A DNA stretch of 64,000 bases from PFJX01 sp964542455 (GTDB lineage: Bacteria; Pseudomonadota; Gammaproteobacteria; Burkholderiales; Thiobacillaceae). Below the pieces are notes generated by a model. It was not told where the DNA came from, made no database searches, and saw only the letters and a program-made list of their open reading frames with translations. Shown piece after piece: positions 1 through 8,682 of the stretch (position 1 is its first letter; each line of letters starts with the position of its first letter). A program made the translations under genes and the position numbers. Location: contig CAZIUC010000004.1 of assembly GCA_964542455.1 (NCBI GenBank), forward strand, positions 62,001-126,000. The letters are read 5' to 3'.

Positions 1-1118
1 ATGCCCATGTCACGGCGGCCATGAAAGTGGCACTCGATAAGCCGCTCTATAGTTGTTACGCCTACGCTAACGAAACCCGGGCGCGCTATCTTGAAAGGCT
101 GGTGGCTTTCGCCGGCCGGCCATTCGAGAAGGCCTTTCTGCTCTCGGCGGGCACCGAGGCCACCGAGGCGGCGCTGAAACTCATGCGCATGCACGGCCAG
201 AAGGCTGGCAAGCGACGGCGCGGCATTGTCTGTATCGAGAACAACTGGCACGGACGTACACTCGGCGCTCAGATGATGAGCAGCAATCTTTCCCAGAAGG
301 AGTGGATCGGCTATCAGGATGCTGACATCCACCACATCCCCTTCCCCTATCCCTGGGTACTCAACGGGCGTTCCGGCGAGGATTTCCTGGCCGAAGGTCT
401 GAAGAAACTGGAAGCCGCGGGCATCGATCTGTCCCAGGACGTATGTGGCTTCATGCTGGAGACCTTTCAGGGCTGGGGGGCGGTGTTCTACCCGAACGAT
501 TTCGTCCAGGGCATCGAGCAGTTGTGCCGCCGTCACGGCATTCTTCTCGCCTTCGACGAGATGCAGGCAGGCTTCGCGCGCACCGGTCGTGGCTTCGGCT
601 TTCAACACTATGGTGTGGAACCCGACCTGATCTGCTGCGGCAAGGGCATGGGCGGCGGTGTGCCGCTATCTGGCGTGCTGGGCCGGGCCGAGGTCATGGA
701 CTTGCCGGAAGTGGGCAACATGAGCAGCACACACTCCGCTAATCCACTTGTGTGTGCAGCCGGCCTGGCGGTGATAGAGGAAATCGAATCACGTGGCCTG
801 ATTAATGAGGCCGAGCGCAAGGGCCATCTATTGTTTGATGCGCTACGCGGATTGCAAGGCCGCTTTCCGGGACGTATCCCCCATCTGCTGGGACGCGGCC
901 TGATTGCCGCCGTGCTGATCCACGACCCCAGGACCGGCAAACCTGATGGTCCCTTCACCAGCCGCGTGGCGGAGCGCTGCATGCAGAAGGGGTTGCTTGT
1001 GGTTCACACCGGGCGAGAGTCCATCAAGATCGGCCCGCCGCTCACCATCAGCGACGAGGCACTGCTGGAAGGTGTGACGGTTCTGGGTGAGGCCATCGCT
1101 GAAGTGGCCGCGGAATGA
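1..1118 (+). CDS. class III PLP-dependent aminotransferase, 5' end outside window
   Basis: The reading frame is open back to base 3, and the residues before the first in-window ATG (base 21) look like the conserved AHV segment of class III aminotransferases, so the true start lies upstream. Counting from that ATG, the cofactor-binding D-E-M-Q motif is at residues 179-182 and the Schiff-base lysine is K208 in CGKGMGGG. The family moves an amino group from glutamate or a similar donor to an aldehyde or keto substrate (acetylornithine, GABA and glutamate-semialdehyde enzymes). The four-base overlap with the VOC gene and the sugar-modifying neighbours suggest amination of a glycan precursor. The family is clear; the substrate is inferred. 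Confidence 0.85.
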   Translation, partial: AHVTAAMKVALDKPLYSCYAYANETRARYLERLVAFAGRPFEKAFLLSAGTEATEAALKLMRMHGQKAGKRRRGIVCIENNWHGRTLGAQMMSSNLSQKEWIGYQDADIHHIPFPYPWVLNGRSGEDFLAEGLKKLEAAGIDLSQDVCGFMLETFQGWGAVFYPNDFVQGIEQLCRRHGILLAFDEMQAGFARTGRGFGFQHYGVEPDLICCGKGMGGGVPLSGVLGRAEVMDLPEVGNMSSTHSANPLVCAAGLAVIEEIESRGLINEAERKGHLLFDALRGLQGRFPGRIPHLLGRGLIAAVLIHDPRTGKPDGPFTSRVAERCMQKGLLVVHTGRESIKIGPPLTISDEALLEGVTVLGEAIAEVAAE

Positions 1119-1552
1119 TTACCCACATTCGCCATACTGGCCTCGTGGTGGCCGACCTGGACGCCGCGCTGCGCTTCTGGTGCGAGGTGCTCGGCTTCAC
1201 GGTGGCTCGGCGTATGGACGAGTCTGGCCCACACATCGATGCGATGATGGGCCTTAAGGATGTGCGCCTTACCACGGCCAAACTCGCCGCTCCGGACGGC
1301 AATCTGATCGAGCTTTTGCATTTTCATACACATCCGGATCAATCGGCCTGGACTGGAACGCCCTATTCCACCGGTTTTACCCATATCGCGCTTACTGTGG
1401 ATGATCTGGACGCGGCCTGTCAGCGTCTGGCCGAGGAGGGGGTGACATTCAACGCACCGCCTCAAACATCGCCGGATGGCTACGCCAAGGTGACCTATTG
1501 CCGTGGGCCGGAGGGCGTGTTGCTGGAACTGGTGGAGGTGCTGCTGCCATGA
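1115..1552 (+). CDS. VOC (glyoxalase/dioxygenase superfamily) protein
   Basis: A 145-residue protein with the two-half vicinal-oxygen-chelate layout. The first half opens with RHTGLVVADLDAALRFW and closes with IELLHF. The second opens with THIALTVDDLDAA and closes with LLELVEV. The two His and two Glu at the expected metal-binding positions are present, so it is probably an active metalloenzyme of the glyoxalase, epimerase or lyase kind. It overlaps the aminotransferase and the next methyltransferase by four bases each (ATGA), which indicates translational coupling. Its substrate cannot be told from sequence; the context suggests a step on a sugar or amino-acid-like glycan precursor. Confidence 0.75.
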   Translation: MITHIRHTGLVVADLDAALRFWCEVLGFTVARRMDESGPHIDAMMGLKDVRLTTAKLAAPDGNLIELLHFHTHPDQSAWTGTPYSTGFTHIALTVDDLDAACQRLAEEGVTFNAPPQTSPDGYAKVTYCRGPEGVLLELVEVLLP

Positions 1553-2256
1553 CGACAACCAGGAGGGACTACGTCGACGTCGTCTACAACGAGCAGGACC
1601 GTCCATTCACGACCTACCCAGACCAACTCGCGCGCTACCTTACCCAACGCTACGCTATTCGCCAGGGACAGAGCCTGCTGGATATCGGCTGCGGGCGTGG
1701 GGAATTTCTGCGTGGTTTCATTCGCTGTGGTGCTCAGGGTTTCGGGGTAGACCGCTCCATTGCTGCCGCGAAGGTCTGCCCAGAGGCGGAACTGCGCACC
1801 GCTGATCTGGAGAACGATGGCTTGCCTTTTGCGGATGGCGTGTTCGATGTGGTGTTCTCCAAGTCCGTGATCGAGCACTTTCACTATCCGGAAAGGCTGG
1901 TACAGGAAATCTACCGCGTGCTGAAACCCGGAGGACTGGTGATTACGCTGTGTCCGGACTGGGAGTTCAACTACCGGATTTACTTCGAGGACTACACCCA
2001 CCGCACGCCGTTCATGTCGTCCTCACTGCGCGATATTCAGCTCATCCATGGTTTTGAGTCGGTACGTTGCGAACGTTTCCGCCAGTTGCCGGTACTTTGG
2101 CGATGGCCTTGGCTTTTGCCTGTGGCCGAATTGACTCGGTTGCTTACTCCATCCTTTCTGCGCAAGCACAGCAAGTTCGTGCGTTTTTCCAAGGAAATCA
2201 TGTTGTTATCCAGTGCCACCAAGCCCTTGATCCCTCACGTGGAGACGTCGGAATGA
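1549..2256 (+). CDS. class I SAM-dependent methyltransferase
   Basis: A 235-residue protein. The SAM-binding motif LLDIGCGRGEF lies near residue 40, followed by an acidic strand (AELRTADLEND), the motif IV region DVVFSKSVIEHFHYPE and the post-motif LKPGGLVI. This is the Methyltransf_11 pattern. I chose the ATG at 1549 because it overlaps the VOC stop by four bases and gives a normal N-terminus; an upstream start would run far into the VOC gene. Within this operon it most likely methylates a sugar or an acyl substituent, but the acceptor is unknown. Confidence 0.8.
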   Translation: MTTTRRDYVDVVYNEQDRPFTTYPDQLARYLTQRYAIRQGQSLLDIGCGRGEFLRGFIRCGAQGFGVDRSIAAAKVCPEAELRTADLENDGLPFADGVFDVVFSKSVIEHFHYPERLVQEIYRVLKPGGLVITLCPDWEFNYRIYFEDYTHRTPFMSSSLRDIQLIHGFESVRCERFRQLPVLWRWPWLLPVAELTRLLTPSFLRKHSKFVRFSKEIMLLSSATKPLIPHVETSE

Positions 2257-3101
2257 ACGAACGCATCGGTTTCATGCAGGGGCGCCTGTCGCCCTTGATC
2301 GACGGCCGCATCCAATGCTTCCCCTGGCCCTACTGGCGCGAGGAATTTCCGCTGGCGCAACAGCTTGGTATTCGCCTCATGGAATGGACTCTGGATCAGT
2401 ATCGTCTGTATGAGAACCCGTTGCTGACGGCGCAGGGCCAGGCAGAAATTCGCGTTTTTTGCGAGAAACACGATCTCGCCATCCCCTCGTTGACTGGCGA
2501 CTGCTTCATGCAGGCGCCGTTCTGGAAGGCGACGGGAGCGGAACGGGCCGCTTTGGAGCGAGACTTCCTCGCTGTGGCCAAGGCGTGCTCCGCGGTGGGC
2601 ATCACCATGATGGTGGTGCCATTGGTGGACAATGGGCGCCTGGAGAATGTCGAACAGGAAAATGCCTTGGTCTCTTTCCTTGAACAGCAGGCCGGTTTCC
2701 TCGCCGAGCACCGGCTGCGGGTGGTGTTCGAGTCCGATTTCGCGCCGGCGGAGCTGGCGCGCTTCATCGCCCGCCTCGATCCCGGCCGCTTCGGTATCAA
2801 CTACGACATCGGCAATAGCGCCGCCCTGGGCTTCGACCCCGCCGCCGAGATCGCCGCTTATGGCCCGCGCATCGTCAATGTCCATGTGAAGGATCGAGTG
2901 CTGGGCGGGACGACCGTGCCCTTGGGGACTGGAAACGCCGATTTTGAAACGGTGTTCGCGCAACTGGCCCGGACCGGCTATCGCGGCAACTGCATCATGC
3001 AGACCGCCCGCGCGGTCGATGGCGACCATGCCGCCGCTCTGGCCCGCTACCGCGACATGATCCAGGACTGGCTGTCGCGCCATCCCGTTCATGCAGCTTG
3101 A
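2253..3101 (+). CDS. xylose-isomerase-like TIM-barrel sugar epimerase/isomerase
   Basis: A 282-residue protein of the AP-endonuclease-2/sugar-phosphate isomerase fold (UlaE, IolE and hydroxypyruvate isomerase relatives). The N-terminus GFMQGRLSP is typical of the sugar-phosphate branch. Metal-site residues appear as the Glu of VVFESD, the Asp of NYDIGN and the His of VHVKDR. At the fourth position, where the family usually has Glu, this protein has Gln (CIMQTAR). Start 2253 overlaps the methyltransferase stop (ATGA). The reaction is probably keto-aldo isomerisation or 3-epimerisation of a phosphorylated sugar; the exact substrate is not deducible. Confidence 0.7.
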   Translation: MNERIGFMQGRLSPLIDGRIQCFPWPYWREEFPLAQQLGIRLMEWTLDQYRLYENPLLTAQGQAEIRVFCEKHDLAIPSLTGDCFMQAPFWKATGAERAALERDFLAVAKACSAVGITMMVVPLVDNGRLENVEQENALVSFLEQQAGFLAEHRLRVVFESDFAPAELARFIARLDPGRFGINYDIGNSAALGFDPAAEIAAYGPRIVNVHVKDRVLGGTTVPLGTGNADFETVFAQLARTGYRGNCIMQTARAVDGDHAAALARYRDMIQDWLSRHPVHAA

Positions 3102-3852
3102 TCTGGACGGCAAATCCGCCTTGGTGACCGGTTCATCACGGGGCATCGGCCGCGCCATCGCCGCCGGGTTACTGCGTGAAGGTTGCCGGGTGGCGATCAA
3201 TGGCCGGAATGCTCGGGAACTCGACGAGGCGGCGCGCGCCCTGGGGGGAGAGAACGTTGTACGGGTCACCGGTGACGTGACCCGGCCGGAGGAGGCCCGG
3301 CGCATCGTCGCGGAGACCCTATCCTCATTCGGCAGTCTCGATGTGCTGGTGTGCAATGTGGGTAGCGGCGGTTCGGTGCGCCCCGGCGAGGAGGCGTTCG
3401 ATGAGTGGCAGCGAGTATTTGCGCTCAACTTGTGGAGCACCACCAACATGGTCGAGGCGGCCCGGGATGCCCTGGCGTCCAGCCGGGGCGCCATCGTCTG
3501 CGTGTCGTCCATCTGCGGCATGGAAGTGGTGCCGGGTGCGCCGGTGACCTACTCGGCGGCCAAGGCTGCCTTGAACGCTTACGTGCGTGGTATCGCCCGG
3601 CCGCTGGGCCGGTTGGGAGTGCGCATCAACGCCGTGGCGCCGGGCAATATCCTGTTCGAGGGCTCGGTGTGGTCGCGCAAGCTGGCAGAAGACGCCGATG
3701 CGGTGCAAGCCATGCTGGATCGGGATGTGGCGCTGGCGTCCCTCGGTCGTCCCGAGGAAGTCGCCGATCTGGTCGCCTGGCTGGCGTCTCCGCGCGCGGG
3801 TTTTGCCACAGGCGGTGTCCATGTGCTCGACGGTGGACAAGTCCATTCCTGA
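3091..3852 (+). CDS. short-chain dehydrogenase/reductase (FabG-like SDR)
   Basis: A classical SDR of 253 residues. The cofactor motif TGSSRGIG is at about residues 14-21, NVGSGG stands at the NNAG position, the catalytic Ser is in VCVSSICG, and Y-x-x-x-K appears in TYSAAKAAL. The C-terminus FATGGVHVLDGGQ is family-typical. Its start lies 11 bases inside the preceding isomerase gene, so the two are translationally coupled. It probably oxidises or reduces a hydroxyl/keto group on the sugar handled by this operon. The SDR class is certain, the substrate is not. Confidence 0.85.
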   Translation: MQLDLDGKSALVTGSSRGIGRAIAAGLLREGCRVAINGRNARELDEAARALGGENVVRVTGDVTRPEEARRIVAETLSSFGSLDVLVCNVGSGGSVRPGEEAFDEWQRVFALNLWSTTNMVEAARDALASSRGAIVCVSSICGMEVVPGAPVTYSAAKAALNAYVRGIARPLGRLGVRINAVAPGNILFEGSVWSRKLAEDADAVQAMLDRDVALASLGRPEEVADLVAWLASPRAGFATGGVHVLDGGQVHS

Positions 3853-3862
3853 AGGAACGTTC

Positions 3863-4720
3863 ATGACCTGTTACCTCTGCGGCAGTGAAACTGTTGAAAC
3901 CGTTCCCGGCCGGGTTCGGGATCGCCCCGAGATTCCCATCCTCCGCTGTGCCTCTTGTGGATTGGTCTTTCTGGGCAGCTTCGCGCATGTGCATGAAGCT
4001 TTCTACGAGACGGATTACACCGACGAGAATCATGCCACCCAGGAATGGCAGGCATACCTGAACGAATGTCGCCAGGATGATGAACGCCGCTTCGGCCAGT
4101 TGCGCCCGCTGATCGCCAATCGTAATTACCTCGATGTGGGGTGCGGCGGCGGCGGTGTCCTGTCGCTGGCGCGCGAATACTGCCATCACGCAATGGGGGT
4201 GGAGCCGCAGGAGCGTTGGCGCGACCAGCTGTCGGCGGCGGGTGTGGGCATGGTCGCCTCCCTCGGCGAGATTGTCGATGCCAGCCAGGACGTCATCTCG
4301 CTATTCCATGTGCTTGAACACATCCCCGATCCTCTGCTATTCCTGCGCGAGTTGCTGACCAAATCCGCGTCCGGAGGGAGGGTCGTGATCGAGGTGCCCA
4401 ATGCCGATGACGCCCTGCTCAGTCTCTACCGGAACAAGGCATTTTCCGAATTCACCTACTGGAGTCCGCATCTGTTCCTGTACAACCCTTCCACCCTGGC
4501 GCGGTTGCTGGAAAAGGCGGGGATAGCGCGGGAGCGCTTCACTATAAGCCAGTTCCAGCGCTACCCCCTCGCCAATCACCTGATGTGGCTGGCCGAAGGC
4601 CGGCCCGGCGGACATGCGGCTTGGTCCTTCCTGGATTCCCCCGCCTTGACCGAAGCCTATGCCGCCCAACTGGCTGCCCAGGGCCGCTGCGATACCTTGA
4701 TTGCCTGGATAAACACATGA
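3863..4720 (+). CDS. zinc-ribbon SAM methyltransferase
   Basis: A 285-residue protein. An N-terminal zinc ribbon is formed by C3, C6, C29 and C32 (CYLC and CASC). A SAM-binding core follows: YLDVGCGGGGVLSLA near residue 90, then DVISLFHVLEHIPDP and GGRVVIEVPN. This ribbon-plus-methyltransferase layout is common among sugar C- or O-methyltransferases in deoxysugar and LPS clusters. ATG 3863 was chosen because a GAAGGA site lies seven bases upstream and the zinc ribbon begins immediately. A second ribbon methyltransferase lies at 16872-17687, so the locus carries at least two enzymes of this type. Confidence 0.8.
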   Translation: MTCYLCGSETVETVPGRVRDRPEIPILRCASCGLVFLGSFAHVHEAFYETDYTDENHATQEWQAYLNECRQDDERRFGQLRPLIANRNYLDVGCGGGGVLSLAREYCHHAMGVEPQERWRDQLSAAGVGMVASLGEIVDASQDVISLFHVLEHIPDPLLFLRELLTKSASGGRVVIEVPNADDALLSLYRNKAFSEFTYWSPHLFLYNPSTLARLLEKAGIARERFTISQFQRYPLANHLMWLAEGRPGGHAAWSFLDSPALTEAYAAQLAAQGRCDTLIAWINT

Positions 4721-5556
4721 CCGACCGATTCAAGAAATTCGACCTGACCGGCAAGACCGCCTTGATTACTGGCGCCGCTGGCTTGCTTGGCGTGGAACAC
4801 GCCGCCGCGTTGCTGGAGAGCGGCGCCACGGTGATCCTGACAGATATTTCCATGTCTGCCCTGGAGGCGGCGAGGACGACTTTGTCCAAGGATGCGGATG
4901 TGGCACGCATCGTCTGCCTGGTGATGGATGTGGCTGATCCAGAAAACATTAAGACTGTGGCATTCGAGCTCGCCGCTCAGGGGAGGCGTGTGGATATCCT
5001 GGTGAACAACGCAGCCATCGATCCCAAGGTGAAGGGCGAGCAGGGGGTGATGGAGACATCCCGGCTGGAGCATTTCCCGTTGGACCAGTGGAACCTGCAG
5101 GTTGCGGTAGGTCTGACCGGTGCGTTCCTGTGCAGCCAGGTGTTCGGCACGGCCATGGCCAGCGATGGCAAGGGCGGCATCATCCTCAATATCGCTTCCG
5201 ATCTTTCCGTGTTTTCCCCAGACCAGCGTCTTTACCGCAAGGAAGGGGTGGTGGACGAGATGCAGCCGGTCAAGCCGGTCACCTATTCAGTCATCAAGGC
5301 GGGCTTGATCGGGTTGACCCGCTACCTGGCGACCTACTGGACTGACAACGGGGTGCGCGCCAACGCGCTGTCACCAGGCGGAGTCTTCAACGGCCAGGGC
5401 GACGCGTTCGTGCAGCGCCTTTCCGCGCTGATCCCGCTAGGCCGCATGGCGAGTCGGGAAGAATATCGGGCGGCAGTGCAGTTCCTGTGCTCCGATGCCT
5501 CTTCCTATCTGAACGGGCAAAACATCGTCATGGATGGGGGGCGCAGTGTCTGGTAA
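4717..5556 (+). CDS. SDR oxidoreductase resembling PtmA of nonulosonate loci
   Basis: A 279-residue SDR with cofactor motif TGAAGLLG, NNAA, and catalytic Ser in IASDLS followed by YSVIK. Several segments (SDLSVFSPDQRLYRKEG, LSPGGVFNGQG, the end GQNIVMDGGRSVW) match my recollection of PtmA, the flagellin-glycan oxidoreductase of Campylobacter legionaminic-acid biosynthesis, which works with PtmF in supplying the amino-sugar precursor. That assignment is by memory of the family and would need a search. The start overlaps the upstream methyltransferase stop (ATGA). It is the last gene of the overlapping operon that begins before base 1. Confidence 0.75.
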   Translation: MTDRFKKFDLTGKTALITGAAGLLGVEHAAALLESGATVILTDISMSALEAARTTLSKDADVARIVCLVMDVADPENIKTVAFELAAQGRRVDILVNNAAIDPKVKGEQGVMETSRLEHFPLDQWNLQVAVGLTGAFLCSQVFGTAMASDGKGGIILNIASDLSVFSPDQRLYRKEGVVDEMQPVKPVTYSVIKAGLIGLTRYLATYWTDNGVRANALSPGGVFNGQGDAFVQRLSALIPLGRMASREEYRAAVQFLCSDASSYLNGQNIVMDGGRSVW

Positions 5557-5580
5557 GCCAAGATTTGCTAACAAAGTCGA

Positions 5581-6936
5581 ATGATTAACAGCAACACAGG
5601 GGAGGATAAGGGAGTGATATTGCCATGGGGGCATGGTGGCTGGCTGCGTATGCTGGATCAGACCACAGTCGTGGGCCTTGTCGTTCTTTTGCTTATCAGC
5701 GGGATATATGCCATTCCTTATGCGTCGATATCGACGGATTGGATCGTTTATTCAAAACGTATCTACTATCTGGTGCTCATGGGTCTGTTGACCATTCCGA
5801 TAGTCGTTAAGAAATTTGGCCCAATTGATCGTCGTTTCTCTTTCTCCTGTGGTTTGCTGGCCTTGGTTTTCGCGGGGAATGCCCTCGTCCGCCAGGAGAT
5901 GCTTGGGGAATACACCTACAATGCGCTTTCCATAGCATTCATATGGCTATTTGTGCGCTATGTGGCAGACGAGCACTTCCCTCTGGATCAATTCTTGGGC
6001 CTTCTGCGAATAGGCATGGTGGTAATCAACCTGCTGGCTCTGTTCGTACTCGTTAGTTGCCTTCTTGGCAACCAAGTAATACAAGACCTGATCGCATCGG
6101 GGTTCAATGGAAATCGCGTGAATTTCTCGATCTGGCTGTGGCAGATTGTCTTCCTCAATTTTTTCCTGATGGGGCGGCATCAGAGAGGGTTCTACCTGGC
6201 ACTGGCAGCCTCCTCCGTCGTGCTGGTCCTGCAGATATATTCGGGCGGACGCATCGGTGTGCTGGCTACACTTGCGGTCATGAGCTATTTCACGATACGA
6301 CGCGCGGATGGCGCCGGTACCAAATTCACCGTGCTGGGCTACCTGCTGATCCTGGTGTGGGCGACGGGCGATAATTCACCGATCACCCCCGGGATAAGTG
6401 AAGATATTTCAATATTTCGTGAACTGGCGCCTGAGCGGTCCGCGCCAATCGAGCGGCAGTGGATAGATGAAGCTGTGGAATATGCGGACGGTGTTTCCGC
6501 GCATCGGGTGCGTATCTTGATAAACGCGGTCGGGGCGCTTGATGCACGGGCGTTGCTGATCGGCAAGGGCATAGGTCATTTCGATGTGGTGGCCGACAAC
6601 AGAACCTGGATGGTGCATAACGTCTTTTTAAAGATGCTGGGTGAACTTGGTATCGGAGCATTCCTGCCTCTTCTGGCTTTGGCCTGGCTGCCTTTCAGTA
6701 AAGAATACCGGGAAAAATATGATGGCTGCGGCCTTTATTTCATGTTGCTGGTTGGAATCGTTGTGGGTTTTCTTCAGCCCAGATTTATAGTGACAGGCCT
6801 CAGCAATTGCCTTGTGATGTGGTTTTGTTATGCCTTGGTTCTCAAAGGAGGGACATGTTCTGAAGAAAGTAATCCTGATAAGGATGCCAGAGGCGTGCCC
6901 CTGCAATTGGCGGCTATTCGGGTTGTACGCATGTAA
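5581..6936 (+). CDS. O-antigen polymerase/ligase-like membrane protein
   Basis: A 451-residue polytopic membrane protein with roughly ten hydrophobic segments. A polar periplasmic loop lies near residues 270-345, and the late motif HNVFLKMLGELGIG is typical of the Wzy/WaaL superfamily. An earlier SGGRIGVL segment also fits that family. It would act in the inner membrane, joining undecaprenyl-linked repeat units or transferring glycan to an acceptor. Base composition is visibly more AT-rich than the operon upstream, which is common for wzy genes and suggests a separate origin. The start at 5581 is 24 bases after the SDR stop. Wzy and WaaL cannot be separated from sequence alone. Confidence 0.7.
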   Translation: MINSNTGEDKGVILPWGHGGWLRMLDQTTVVGLVVLLLISGIYAIPYASISTDWIVYSKRIYYLVLMGLLTIPIVVKKFGPIDRRFSFSCGLLALVFAGNALVRQEMLGEYTYNALSIAFIWLFVRYVADEHFPLDQFLGLLRIGMVVINLLALFVLVSCLLGNQVIQDLIASGFNGNRVNFSIWLWQIVFLNFFLMGRHQRGFYLALAASSVVLVLQIYSGGRIGVLATLAVMSYFTIRRADGAGTKFTVLGYLLILVWATGDNSPITPGISEDISIFRELAPERSAPIERQWIDEAVEYADGVSAHRVRILINAVGALDARALLIGKGIGHFDVVADNRTWMVHNVFLKMLGELGIGAFLPLLALAWLPFSKEYREKYDGCGLYFMLLVGIVVGFLQPRFIVTGLSNCLVMWFCYALVLKGGTCSEESNPDKDARGVPLQLAAIRVVRM

Positions 6937-6997
6937 TGTGAGTCTTCAGAGACAAGTGAAGTCGGAAGCGCTTCTATTTTTATACTGATGGTGTGAT

Positions 6998-7768
6998 ATG
7001 AAAGTTGTGATTCTCGCGGGTGGGTATGGAACCCGCTTGGCGGAGCTAACCCAGGAAATTCCTAAACCACTGGTGGAAGTCGGCGGCCGTCCCATCCTTT
7101 GGCACATCCTTCATCTATATGCGGCCCAGGGATTCAAGGATTTCATTATCGCGCTGGGCTACAAAGGTCACTTGATCAAGGATTACTTCCTCAATTACCA
7201 CGCGCGCAATGCCAACATGACGGTGGATCTGGGGAATGGCCAGGCCACTTATCACGGCGGCGAGTTCCTGGATTGGCGAGTGACGCTGGTGGATACAGGT
7301 GGAGAAACCATGACTGGTGGGCGCATTCGGCGGCTGGCACCTTATCTGGGTGAGGAAGCTTTCATGGTGACTTATGGTGACGGCCTGTCTAATGTTGACT
7401 TGAACGCACTGCATGCCTTTCATCGCGGCCATGGTGGCCTGGCTACTGTGACCGCGGTTCATCCCACGTCCCGTTACGGCAAGTTGGAGTTGAGCGGCGA
7501 GGACAAGGTCATGCGTTTCTCGGAAAAACCGGAATTCGCCGAAGACTGGATCAATGGTGGATTTTTCGTACTGGAGCCGGGTTTTCTGGATTTGATTGCG
7601 GGTGACGATGCGGTGTTGGAGCGGGAACCGTTGGAGGCCGCTACGGCCCGTGGTCAATTCCATGCCTACCGGCACCACGGGTTCTGGCATTGCATGGATA
7701 CCTTGCGTGATCGCAATCATTTGAACCAGCTTTGGAACGAAGGGAACGCACCTTGGAAACTATGGTGA
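6998..7768 (+). CDS. rfbF: glucose-1-phosphate cytidylyltransferase (RfbF-like)
   Basis: A 256-residue nucleotidyltransferase. The N-terminal GGYGTR signature is at residues 8-13 and the catalytic-type lysine at K23 (EIPKPLVEVGG). Other RfbF hallmarks are HILHLYAAQGFKDFIIALGYKG, YGDGLSNVD, RYGKLEL and INGGFFVLE, with the family-typical ending HCMDTLRDRNHLNQLW. The enzyme makes CDP-glucose from CTP and glucose-1-phosphate, the first step to CDP-dideoxyhexoses. No CDP-glucose 4,6-dehydratase (rfbG) is visible in this window, so the downstream use of CDP-glucose is unclear. It overlaps the next gene by seven bases. Confidence 0.85.
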   Translation: MKVVILAGGYGTRLAELTQEIPKPLVEVGGRPILWHILHLYAAQGFKDFIIALGYKGHLIKDYFLNYHARNANMTVDLGNGQATYHGGEFLDWRVTLVDTGGETMTGGRIRRLAPYLGEEAFMVTYGDGLSNVDLNALHAFHRGHGGLATVTAVHPTSRYGKLELSGEDKVMRFSEKPEFAEDWINGGFFVLEPGFLDLIAGDDAVLEREPLEAATARGQFHAYRHHGFWHCMDTLRDRNHLNQLWNEGNAPWKLW

Positions 7769-8673
7769 GTATCCCGGCGCTCTCCACCCCCATCCTGATC
7801 ATTGCCTATCGGCGTGAAGACACCACGCAAAGGGTGCTGGAGGCGGTGCGAGACGCGCGCCCGGAACGACTCTACGTGGCCTGTAATGCGCCGCGACCTG
7901 GTCGGCCGGAAGAGGCCGACCAGTGCGCAGTGGTACGACGACTGTTCGATACGGTGGATTGGCCCTGCAATGTTTATCGTCTGTTCCGCGATGAGCACTT
8001 GTGTGCGCGGGACTCCATATCCGGGGCTATCTCCTGGTTCTTCGAGAACGAGCCACAGGGCATCATCCTGGAGGATGATTGTGTCCCGGTGGCTAGCTTC
8101 TTCCGCTTTGCCCAGGAACTCCTTGAACGTTATGCCGATGACCGGCGCGTGGGCATGATCTCCGGCGACAACTTCCAGTACGGGTTGCCCCGTGGTGAGG
8201 CTAGCTACTACTTCTCCCGCTATTGCCATATCTGGGGTTGGGCAACGTGGCGCGATCGCTGGGCGTCTTACGATGCGTCCATGCGCCTGTGGCCTGCTTA
8301 TCGGGACAGGGTGTTGAACAGCCTGGATGGCCGACTGGAACGCGCTTATTGGGGACGCATATTCGATCGCACCCATGCCGGTCTGATCGACACCTGGGAC
8401 TATCAGTGGTTATTCGCCAATTGGCTCAATCACCGCGTCAACGCGATCCCCCAAGCCAATCTGGTGAGCAATATCGGGTTTGGCGAGTTGGCCCATCACA
8501 CCCGCAACCTGACCCGTGCCGCCAATATGGCGGTGAGCGAACTGGATTTTCCTTTACTCCATCCACAGACGTTCCTGCCTGACCGGGCGGCGGATCTCTA
8601 CACTTTCAAGGACAGTTACCTCCCCGGTCCGAAGGCACTCATGCGCAAGCTGATGCAGCAGAAGCGGCCCTGA
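7762..8673 (+). CDS. HlpA-like glycosyltransferase/nucleotide-sugar protein
   Basis: A 303-residue protein that looks like the GT-A families annotated as hemolytic protein HlpA-like. The N-terminal strand is PILIIAYRRED, a central acidic metal motif is IILEDDCVP, and the conserved block YCHIWGWATWRDRW follows. It lacks a signal peptide or membrane segment and should be cytoplasmic. ATG 7762 gives a seven-base overlap with rfbF; an in-frame ATG at 7732 would overlap by 37 bases. It is probably a glycosyltransferase of this glycan locus, with unknown donor and acceptor. The gene ends nine bases before the convergent gene at 8683. Confidence 0.6.
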   Translation: MVSIPALSTPILIIAYRREDTTQRVLEAVRDARPERLYVACNAPRPGRPEEADQCAVVRRLFDTVDWPCNVYRLFRDEHLCARDSISGAISWFFENEPQGIILEDDCVPVASFFRFAQELLERYADDRRVGMISGDNFQYGLPRGEASYYFSRYCHIWGWATWRDRWASYDASMRLWPAYRDRVLNSLDGRLERAYWGRIFDRTHAGLIDTWDYQWLFANWLNHRVNAIPQANLVSNIGFGELAHHTRNLTRAANMAVSELDFPLLHPQTFLPDRAADLYTFKDSYLPGPKALMRKLMQQKRP

Positions 8674-8682
8674 AAGGGGCAA

